Shown piece after piece: positions 17,382 to 25,200 of a stretch of DNA of 64,000 nt (within the stretch, counting starts at the first letter, position 1; each line of letters starts with the position of its first letter). The translations under genes were made by a program, and so were the position numbers. Under the pieces are notes generated by a model that saw nothing but the letters and a program-made list of their open reading frames with translations, ran no database searches and was not told the DNA's origin. Source of the stretch: JANNNF01 sp040385825 (lineage in GTDB: Bacteria; Pseudomonadota; Alphaproteobacteria; Rhodobacterales; Rhodobacteraceae); NCBI GenBank assembly GCA_040385825.1, contig JAZKGQ010000009.1, forward strand, positions 248,001 to 312,000. The letters run 5' to 3'.

Positions 17382-19135
17382 GCCTGCTGACATCCCTCGC
17401 GCGGGCTTACGACCGGCTGCCGGATGCGCCGCCTTATGGGTTTTCGACCGAGAAGATCGGGTTTGCGATTTCGCTGGGGGAGGATGGGTCGGCCACGGTG
17501 ATCGACCTGCGCGGCGAAGATAAAAAGCGCCCACCCCGCATGATGATGGTGCCGCAGGCGGTGAAGCGGGCGGCGGGGATTGCACCGAACTTTCTGTGGG
17601 ACAAGACCGCCTATGTGCTGGGTCTGACGGCGGGTGAGGGCAAGCGGACGATGCAGGAGCATCAGGCGTTCAAGGACCGTCATGCCGAATGGCTGGCGGG
17701 CACCGATGACCCGGGGCTACTGGCTTTCTTGCGGTTTCTCGAACGGTGGACTCCCGATCAGGCCTTGCCGGGATGGACCGAAGATTTGCGCGACCAGAAC
17801 GCACTTTTCATCTATGAACCGGACCGCATTGCAGGCGTCTGGATGCCAGACCGGCCTGCCGCTCGTGAAGTTTGGCACAACAAAGGCGTCGCTGAAGCCT
17901 CTGAAACCCAAATGTGTCTCGTAAACGGTGAAAGGGCGCCGGTGGCGCGACTACACCCGTCAATCAAAGGGGTGTGGGGGGCACAATCTTCGGGTGGCTC
18001 GCTGGTCTCGTTCAACCTCGACGCCTTCACCTCTTACGGCCACGAACAGGGCGACAATGCGCCTGTGTCGGAGGCTGCGGCCTTTGCCTATACCACCGCG
18101 CTCAACAGGTTCCTGACCAAGGACAGCGGCCACCGCATCCAGATCGGCGATGCCTCGACCGTGTTCTGGGCGGACGCTTCGGGGAAGATGGCCGCGCTTG
18201 AGGAGGGGCTATTTGCCGCGATGTTCGGCGGTGACGATGCCGTGGCGTCGGGCACCGCCGATGACAAGGAGGCGGCCAGGGAAATCGGCGTGCGGCTGGA
18301 GATGATCCGGCAGGGGCAGACGATGAAGCAGGTTCTGCCTGATGTGGCCGAAGGTGTCCGGTTCAACGTTCTTGGCCTTTCTCCCAATGCCGCGCGGTTG
18401 TCGGTGCGGTTTCACTGGGAGGATGATTTCGGCAAGCTGGTTGCCAACTATCAGAACCATCTGGACAATATGGCAGTTGACCCGGCCCCGCGCGACGGCT
18501 TTCCGCCCTTGTGGCGCTACCTGTCCGAACTCGCCGTGCTGGGCAAACGCGAGAATGTGCCGCCCAATCTGGCAGGCGACTGGATGCGCGCCATCCTGAC
18601 GGGGCAGCCCTATCCGCTGACCCTGCTGGCCACCACCCTGATGCGCCTGCGCGGCGACGGCGACGTGAACGCCCTGCGTGCGGGGATACTGAAATCTGTG
18701 CTGATCCGTAATCTGAAACTGGAGGTTCCCGTGGCGCTTGATCCCAAATTGCCGAACAAGGGCTATGTCCTTGGCAGGCTTTTCGCGGTTTACGAGGAAA
18801 TTCAAAGGGCTGCCTTGGGTGGCAACGTCAACGCCACGATCAAGGACAAGTTTTATGGCGCGGCGTCTGCCACTCCGCAAAAGGTGTTTGCCGTGCTGGA
18901 TCGCAGCTCGGCCAACCATTTTGCCAAGCTGCGCAAGCAAAGCCCCGGCTGGGCGGTGAAGCTTGAAAAGCTGCTGACCTCGATCACCGATGTAATGGAG
19001 CCGGGACAAGACCCGATCCCGGTTTCGCTGGCCCCCGCCGAACAGGCGATGTTTGGCATCGGCTATTACCATCAGCGCTCTGAGGCCTTCCGCAAGCGTG
19101 ACACACAACCCGATCCCGTGGAGAGTTCCAAATGA
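17378..19135 (+). CDS. cas8c: Cas8c (Csd1), type I-C Cascade large subunit
   Basis: A 585-residue large subunit beginning MSLLTSLARAYDRLPDAPPYGFS, the usual Cas8c N-terminus. It recognises the PAM and opens the target duplex. The C-terminal third (LPNKGYVLGRLFAVYEEIQ, NINATI-like VNATIKDKFYGAASATP, then AEQAMFGIGYYHQR) is the conserved helical domain that is also made separately as Cas11c in type I-C. Matching this, an internal ribosome-binding site and GTG occur at 18721-18733. The gene overlaps cas5c (ATGA) upstream and cas7c (ATGA) downstream. Confidence 0.95.
   Translation: MSLLTSLARAYDRLPDAPPYGFSTEKIGFAISLGEDGSATVIDLRGEDKKRPPRMMMVPQAVKRAAGIAPNFLWDKTAYVLGLTAGEGKRTMQEHQAFKDRHAEWLAGTDDPGLLAFLRFLERWTPDQALPGWTEDLRDQNALFIYEPDRIAGVWMPDRPAAREVWHNKGVAEASETQMCLVNGERAPVARLHPSIKGVWGAQSSGGSLVSFNLDAFTSYGHEQGDNAPVSEAAAFAYTTALNRFLTKDSGHRIQIGDASTVFWADASGKMAALEEGLFAAMFGGDDAVASGTADDKEAAREIGVRLEMIRQGQTMKQVLPDVAEGVRFNVLGLSPNAARLSVRFHWEDDFGKLVANYQNHLDNMAVDPAPRDGFPPLWRYLSELAVLGKRENVPPNLAGDWMRAILTGQPYPLTLLATTLMRLRGDGDVNALRAGILKSVLIRNLKLEVPVALDPKLPNKGYVLGRLFAVYEEIQRAALGGNVNATIKDKFYGAASATPQKVFAVLDRSSANHFAKLRKQSPGWAVKLEKLLTSITDVMEPGQDPIPVSLAPAEQAMFGIGYYHQRSEAFRKRDTQPDPVESSK
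18731..19135 (+). CDS. cas11c: Cas11c small subunit, internal translation product of cas8c
   Basis: GGAGG at 18721-18725, five bases before an in-frame GTG at 18731, lies inside cas8c at codon 452 (VALDPKLPNKGYVLGRLF). Initiation there would give a 134-residue product sharing the cas8c stop. In characterised type I-C systems the small subunit is translated from an internal start in cas8c and is needed for Cascade assembly. The position and size here match that arrangement. No separate cas11 gene is present in the operon. The start codon choice is inferred from the Shine-Dalgarno; it has not been shown by protein data. Confidence 0.75.
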   Translation: MALDPKLPNKGYVLGRLFAVYEEIQRAALGGNVNATIKDKFYGAASATPQKVFAVLDRSSANHFAKLRKQSPGWAVKLEKLLTSITDVMEPGQDPIPVSLAPAEQAMFGIGYYHQRSEAFRKRDTQPDPVESSK

Positions 19136-20082
19136 CCGTCCTTACCCAACGCCATGATTTTGTACTTATTTTTGACGTGACCAATGGCAATCCGAATGGC
19201 GATCCCGACTCTGGCAACATGCCGCGGATGGACCCGGAAACCGGGCATGGTCTGGTGTCTGATGTCAGCCTCAAACGCAAGATCCGCAACTATGTCGACC
19301 TCGCGCGCAACGGTCAGGACGGCCATCACATCTATGTGCAGGAAAGCTCGATCCTGAATGAACAGCACCGCAAGGCCTATCGCGCGTTGCGCCCCGGTGA
19401 TGCGAAGGTGGACAAGGACGCCAAGCTGAACCCCAAGAGTGATGAAGAAGCCAAGGAACTGCGCGACTGGATGTGCGCCAATTTCTTTGATGTACGCAGC
19501 TTTGGCGCGGTGATGTCCACCGGGGTAAACTGCGGGCAGGTCAAGGGGCCGGTGCAGATCACCTTTGCCACCTCGGTCGAACCGATCATGCCCGCTGAAA
19601 TCTCGATTACCCGGATGGCTGCCACCAACGAGGCCGAAAAAAAGCAGAAAGCCGAGGGCGACGACAGCAGCGACCGCAAGGAAAACCGCACCATGGGTCG
19701 CAAGCATATCGTGCCTTACGGGGTCTATGTGGCCTACGGTTTCATCTCGGCCAAATTCGCCGAGAAGACCGGGTTTTCCGAAACCGATCTGGGCTTGCTG
19801 ACCGAGGCCTTGTCGTCGATGTTCGAACATGACCACTCCGCCGCGCGGGGCCAGATGTCGACCCGCAAGCTGATTGTGTTTCGCCACGATACCGCGCTTG
19901 GCAATGCGCCCGCGCATCAGCTCTTTGACATCGTGAAAGTGGGTCGGGCGGTGGATGGCGAGTTCCGCGCCCTTGATGCACGTCTCGATAACCTGCCGCC
20001 TGCGCGCAAATTCAGCGACTATGCCGTGCAGATCGACCGCGCCGCCCTGCCTGCGGGCGTAGAGGTTGTCGAGGTTTTGTGA
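19132..20082 (+). CDS. cas7c: Cas7c (Csd2), type I-C Cascade backbone
   Basis: A 316-residue backbone subunit. The N-terminus has the Cas7 RRM strand HDFVLIFDVTNGNPNGDPD, followed by RMDPETGHGLVSDVSLKRKIRNYV, both typical of Csd2. The middle carries FFDVRSFGAVMST and the VPYGVYVAYGFISAKFAEKTG block. Several copies polymerise along the crRNA spacer. The start ATG 19132 overlaps the cas8c stop and the stop overlaps cas4 (TGATG). An acidic/Lys linker around AEKKQKAEGDDSSDRKENR is probably a surface loop. Confidence 0.96.
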   Translation: MTVLTQRHDFVLIFDVTNGNPNGDPDSGNMPRMDPETGHGLVSDVSLKRKIRNYVDLARNGQDGHHIYVQESSILNEQHRKAYRALRPGDAKVDKDAKLNPKSDEEAKELRDWMCANFFDVRSFGAVMSTGVNCGQVKGPVQITFATSVEPIMPAEISITRMAATNEAEKKQKAEGDDSSDRKENRTMGRKHIVPYGVYVAYGFISAKFAEKTGFSETDLGLLTEALSSMFEHDHSAARGQMSTRKLIVFRHDTALGNAPAHQLFDIVKVGRAVDGEFRALDARLDNLPPARKFSDYAVQIDRAALPAGVEVVEVL

Positions 20083-20708
20083 TGGTCGAGGCAGAGCCGA
20101 TCCCGCTGTCGGCTCTGCAACACGCAACCTATTGCCTGCGTCAGGCGGCCCTGATCCATCTGGAGCGGGTTTGGGCCGACAATCATTTCACGGCCGAAGG
20201 CGATGTGCTGCACGCCGTTGCCGACAAGGGCGGCAAGCGGCAGGCCCGCGGGGTGCGGCGGGTGATGGCGCTGGCGGTGTCGTCCGCCCGGCTGGGTATC
20301 GCCGGGGTTTGCGATATGGTCGAGTTTGCCGCAGATGTGCCGTTCCCTGTCGAATACAAGCGGGGCAAACCCAAGCTGCATCGTGCCGATGAGGTGCAGC
20401 TTTGCGCTCAGGCCCTGTGTCTGGAGGAAATGACCGGGCAACCCGTGCCGCAGGGCGCGCTTTACTATGCCGAAACGCATCGCCGGGTCATTGTGCCGTT
20501 TGACGCGGGCTTGCGTGGCCTGACCGAAACGGTCGTGGCCGACCTGCGCGCCGTGTTGGCCTCTGGCGTTACACCCCCGCCCACCCCGCACAAAAGCCGC
20601 TGTCGCGCCTGTTCCCTGCTGGACCTGTGCCGCCCCCAGATCTACGCCCGCCCGGTTCTGGCATGGCGCGCGAAAATGTTGCGCGACATGCTGGCGGCCG
20701 CCCCATGA
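20082..20708 (+). CDS. cas4: Cas4 exonuclease, spacer-acquisition factor
   Basis: A 208-residue RecB-like nuclease. One iron-sulfur Cys is near the N-terminus (ATYCLRQ, Cys18) and three are near the C-terminus (SRCRACSLLDLC), the usual 4Fe-4S set. The nuclease core is GVCDMVEF followed by PVEYKRGKP (Asp and Glu-x-Lys), with QLCAQALCLEEM as the QhXXY-like helix. In type I-C, Cas4 joins Cas1-Cas2 to select PAM-bearing prespacers and trim them. ATG 20082 shares a base with the cas7c TGA; a GTG one codon earlier is possible. The stop overlaps cas1 (ATGA). Confidence 0.94.
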   Translation: MVEAEPIPLSALQHATYCLRQAALIHLERVWADNHFTAEGDVLHAVADKGGKRQARGVRRVMALAVSSARLGIAGVCDMVEFAADVPFPVEYKRGKPKLHRADEVQLCAQALCLEEMTGQPVPQGALYYAETHRRVIVPFDAGLRGLTETVVADLRAVLASGVTPPPTPHKSRCRACSLLDLCRPQIYARPVLAWRAKMLRDMLAAAP

Positions 20709-21739
20709 AAAAGCTGCTGAACACCGTTTACGTCACCAGCGAAGGCGCCGCCCTGCGCAAGGATGGCGAAAATCTGGTGGCCGAGGTGGAGGGCGAGGTG
20801 AAGGCCCGCGTGCCGCTGCACATGCTGGCCTCTGTCGTGGTGTTCGGGCCGATCCTGCTGTCGCCCGCGCTGATCGGGGCCTGTGCCAGGGCGGGCATCA
20901 CCATTGCGCTGCTGGAGCGCAACGGCCGGTTTGCGGCCCGCATTGAAGGTCCGGTAATCGGCAACGTGTTGTTGCGCCGAGCGCAGTACCGCGCCAGTGA
21001 TGCGCCCGAAAACATCATCCGGGCGCTACTGCTGGGCAAGGTTGCCAACCAGCGCGCGGTCCTGATGCGGTGCTTGCGTGATTATGGCAGCGATCATGCG
21101 CCCGAGGCCCTTGCGGCCCTGACCACCGCCAGCGACCGCATGGCGCAGATCCTGCGCAACATCGAACTTGCCCCCGCCGATGCCGACCGTCTGCGCGGGA
21201 TGGAGGGCGAGGCCGCCGCGCTGTATTTCTCGGTGTTCGATCACCTGATCCGCGCCCCCGATGCGGCCTTCCGCTGGACCTCGCGTTCGCGCCGCCCGCC
21301 ACTCGACCCGATGAATGCGCTGTTGTCGTTTCTCTACACGCTGCTGACCCATGATTGCCGCAGCGCCGCCGAGGCCGTGGGTCTTGACCCGGCCGTGGGC
21401 TTCCTGCACCGCGACCGTCCCGGCCGCCCCAGCCTTGCGCTTGACCTGATGGAGGAATTGCGCCCGGTGCTGGTGGACCGGCTCGCCCTGTCGCTGGTCA
21501 ACCGCCGCCAGTTGCGAGCCTCGGATTTTCAGGTTCGCGATGGTGGCGCCGTGATGATGACCGATGACGCCCGCAAGACCGTGCTGACCGCCTGGCAAGA
21601 GCGCAAGAAAGAAGACCGCCTGCACCCGTTTCTGGCCGAAAAGATCCCCTTCGGCCTTGTGCCTTTCGTGCAGGCGCAGATGCTGGCCCGCCATCTGCGC
21701 GGCGATCTTGACTCCTATCCGCCCTGGTTCTGGAAATGA
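20705..21739 (+). CDS. cas1: Cas1 integrase, type I-C
   Basis: A 344-residue integrase beginning MKKLLNTVYVTSEGAALRKDGENL, with the beta-sheet N-domain (RVPLHMLASVVVFG) and the helical catalytic domain. Candidate metal ligands are Glu in RLRGMEGEAAALYF, His in AVGFLHRDRPGRPSLALDL and Asp in the same stretch. With Cas2 it inserts new spacers at the leader end. ATG 20705 overlaps the cas4 stop; a longer in-frame reading inside cas4 is an artefact. cas2 starts one base after its stop. Confidence 0.96.
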   Translation: MKKLLNTVYVTSEGAALRKDGENLVAEVEGEVKARVPLHMLASVVVFGPILLSPALIGACARAGITIALLERNGRFAARIEGPVIGNVLLRRAQYRASDAPENIIRALLLGKVANQRAVLMRCLRDYGSDHAPEALAALTTASDRMAQILRNIELAPADADRLRGMEGEAAALYFSVFDHLIRAPDAAFRWTSRSRRPPLDPMNALLSFLYTLLTHDCRSAAEAVGLDPAVGFLHRDRPGRPSLALDLMEELRPVLVDRLALSLVNRRQLRASDFQVRDGGAVMMTDDARKTVLTAWQERKKEDRLHPFLAEKIPFGLVPFVQAQMLARHLRGDLDSYPPWFWK

Positions 21740-21740
21740 C

Positions 21741-22031
21741 ATGCTGGTTCTGGTGACCTATGATGTGAACACGCTGGAGGAGGGCGGCAAACGCCGCCTC
21801 CGCCACGTCGCGCGCGCCTGTCAGGATTTCGGTCAGCGGGTGCAGTATTCCGTGTTCGAGATCGAGGTCGATCCCGCCCAGTGGACAAGGCTCAAGGCCC
21901 GGCTCGAGGCCATCATCCGCCCCGAGTTCGACAGCCTGCGCTACTATTACCTTGGCGCAAACTGGCAGCGCAAGATCGAGCATGTCGGGGCCAAACCGTC
22001 AACAGACCTTGGCGGAACGCTGATCGTCTGA
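21741..22031 (+). CDS. cas2: Cas2 adaptation protein
   Basis: A 96-residue ferredoxin-fold protein beginning MLVLVTYDVNTLEEGGKRRL with the conserved Asp in the first strand, then RVQYSVFEIEVDPAQW and YYLGANW. It bridges the Cas1 dimers in the integration complex. It starts one base after the cas1 stop. The leader and array begin 196 bases after its end, on the same strand. Confidence 0.96.
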   Translation: MLVLVTYDVNTLEEGGKRRLRHVARACQDFGQRVQYSVFEIEVDPAQWTRLKARLEAIIRPEFDSLRYYYLGANWQRKIEHVGAKPSTDLGGTLIV

Positions 22032-22227
22032 CCAATGCGGCCAAGGTGGCGCGCGAACCGTAATCGTGCCTGAAAATGCGCACAGGTTCGCGCTTGTCGA
22101 AGTTATTTGATAAATATGAATATTTTTTAGACTTGATGCGCCGCCTGCCGACAACCCACCCGCTTCCCCCACCTTTCGCGCAAACAATCCACTTTGTGCA
22201 ACGCTCAAAATACCTTACGCGATGGGC
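22032..22227 (+). promoter_or_regulatory. CRISPR leader
   Basis: The 196 bases between cas2 and the first repeat contain a sharply AT-rich block at about 22094-22130 in an otherwise GC-rich region, as expected for a leader that carries the array promoter and the integration anchor. A 9-bp inverted repeat (GCGCGAACC at 22051-22059 and GGTTCGCGC at 22085-22093) precedes it. The repeat-proximal 20 bases have no repeat similarity. A definite -35/-10 pair could not be assigned. Confidence 0.75.
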
Positions 22228-25200
22228 GTCGCCCCCTTCACGGGGGCGTGGATCGAAACCAGAAGGTTGAAGCGCGCGCCCAGACCGCTGGCACGTCGCC
22301 CCCTTCACGGGGGCGTGGATCGAAACCTCTAATTGTTGCATCAGGCGGTCGCGCTCTGCCGTCGCCCCCTTCACGGGGGCGTGGATCGAAACATGATCAA
22401 GAAATCAACCGTTCTGGTCATGGACAGTCGCCCCCTTCACGGGGGCGTGGATCGAAACCACATCAGCAGCGCATCACACGCGCCGCGCAGGTGTCGCCCC
22501 CTTCACGGGGGCGTGGATCGAAACGTTCCGATAGAGGCCCTGACCGCCGCCTTGGGTGGTCGCCCCCTTCACGGGGGCGTGGATCGAAACAGCGTCACCG
22601 CCGATAGGGACAGCCCGTTGTTTTGTCGCCCCCTTCACGGGGGCGTGGATCGAAACTTGTCTGCTGCGGCGTCTGCGGCGTCTATCGCTGGTCGCCCCCT
22701 TCACGGGGGCGTGGATCGAAACCCGAGGGATTTGTGAAAGTGGAGGCGCGGTGATGGTCGCCCCCTTCACGGGGGCGTGGATCGAAACCTCGATACGGGC
22801 CTCGGAAAATCATTCATTGAATGTCGCCCCCTTCACGGGGGCGTGGATCGAAACCACATCAGCAGCGCATCACACGCGCCGCGCAGGTCGTCGCCCCCTT
22901 CACGGGGGCGTGGATCGAAACTTTTTTGATACCTGCACAATTTGGGCGCACAACAGTCGCCCCCTTCACGGGGGCGTGGATCGAAACTGGGCTTGGGTGT
23001 CGTCATGGGCGAGGTGCGCAAGTCGCCCCCTTCACGGGGGCGTGGATCGAAACAGGACGTTGCCCTGCTGGATATTCATCCAGACTGGGTCGCCCCCTTC
23101 ACGGGGGCGTGGATCGAAACACGGCCACGCGCGGCACTGTGAAACTGATCGGTGGTCGCCCCCTTCACGGGGGCGTGGATCGAAACCGACAATCAGGCGC
23201 TCTGCGCATTGGATGCCCTGATGTCGCCCCCTTCACGGGGGCGTGGATCGAAACCCCTACGTCCGGACGAGGTGCCATCCTTGGCAAGTCGCCCCCTTCA
23301 CGGGGGCGTGGATCGAAACACAAGCAAATCCGCAAAGACAGCGTTATGAACCGGTCGCCCCCTTCACGGGGGCGTGGATCGAAACCGTTTTTCGGCGCTG
23401 AACATTCGCAAGCCTGCGGTCGCCCCCTTCACGGGGGCGTGGATCGAAACATCCGCTTCCAAGGGCCAATCGCCAACGTGCATAGTCGCCCCCTTCACGG
23501 GGGCGTGGATCGAAACTTACAAGCCAACGGCCATTGAAAACGGGATGTACGTCGCCCCCTTCACGGGGGCGTGGATCGAAACTATGTGGACGCGCAGGCA
23601 ACCGGGGTTTCCCGTAGGTCGCCCCCTTCACGGGGGCGTGGATCGAAACTACCGCGCAGTCAGGGAGCGTGATTGATGGCCCGTCGCCCCCTTCACGGGG
23701 GCGTGGATCGAAACAGGCCCAAGATCACGTCAATTGAACAACTGTTGCGTCGCCCCCTTCACGGGGGCGTGGATCGAAACGGCAACTCGCATCCGCAGCC
23801 CCCGGATCGGGGTGGTCGCCCCCTTCACGGGGGCGTGGATCGAAACCGTTTTTCGGCGCTGAACATTCGCAAGCCTGCGACGGTCGCCCCCTTCACGGGG
23901 GCGTGGATCGAAACGGCATGTCGGGCGGGCGATTGGGCGTCATGGGCGAGGTCGCCCCCTTCACGGGGGCGTGGATCGAAACCGCCACATCGACGCCAGC
24001 GCCTGCCACGGCATCGGTCGCCCCCTTCACGGGGGCGTGGATCGAAACGCGACTGCCCCGTTCGACCGTCTCGCCACTGAGGCCGTCGCCCCCTTCACGG
24101 GGGCGTGGATCGAAACGCCCTTCTGGCTCTCGTCTGCACAAAGCCCAACGCGTCGCCCCCTTCACGGGGGCGTGGATCGAAACATGTTGGTGTTTGGGGT
24201 GATCATGTTTGCTCCTTGTCGCCCCCTTCACGGGGGCGTGGATCGAAACGACATGGTATGAACGTATCGGAGTTGATCTGCCGTCGCCCCCTTCACGGGG
24301 GCGTGGATCGAAACCGCAGTACCGCCGCGCTACTGCGGAAAACCGCTGGTCGCCCCCTTCACGGGGGCGTGGATCGAAACAGTTTGACTGTGGCCTGGCT
24401 GTTGGCGGGCAGGTGTCGCCCCCTTCACGGGGGCGTGGATCGAAACCGCTGATCCGGGCGAGGCGGGATCGCAGACCACCAGGTCGCCCCCTTCACGGGG
24501 GCGTGGATCGAAACCGGCCCCACATACATCGCCACCGCAGTTCGCAGGGGGTCGCCCCCTTCACGGGGGCGTGGATCGAAACCGGTGAATGCGGCGGCGC
24601 GATCTGTCGTCACGGTCAGTCGCCCCCTTCACGGGGGCGTGGATCGAAACCCGGCGAATTGACGGCCCTTTACAGCCAGTTCACGTCGCCCCCTTCACGG
24701 GGGCGTGGATCGAAACAACGATGATCCAGGATATCCGCGATGCCAGCAATGTCGCCCCCTTCACGGGGGCGTGGATCGAAACTTTTTTGATACCTGCACA
24801 ATTTGGGCGCACAACGTCGCCCCCTTCACGGGGGCGTGGATCGAAACTGGCGACATCACACTGGCCGAACTGTCGGATGAAGTCGCCCCCTTCACGGGGG
24901 CGTGGATCGAAACCAGCTTGTCTGCGGCAGCGATCACGGCTTCCGTAAGTCGCCCCCTTCACGGGGGCGTGGATCGAAACAGCGATTTTGCGGACCCTGA
25001 TGATCCGGCAACACCGTCGCCCCCTTCACGGGGGCGTGGATCGAAACCCCCGTGTCGCTGCGTCAATCTTCGAGGCCAATTGTCGCCCCCTTCACGGGGG
25101 CGTGGATCGAAACCGCTTGGCTGGCCTGGACATTCGCCGCCCTGGCGCGTCGCCCCCTTCACGGGGGCGTGGATCGAAACAGGATGTGGTGAAGGCTGCG

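Noticed and set aside
14417..22031. Possible missing or broken cas gene (no cas6, no separate cas11)
   Set aside because: Type I-C systems do not use Cas6, since Cas5c processes the RNA, and make Cas11c from within cas8c; the operon is complete.
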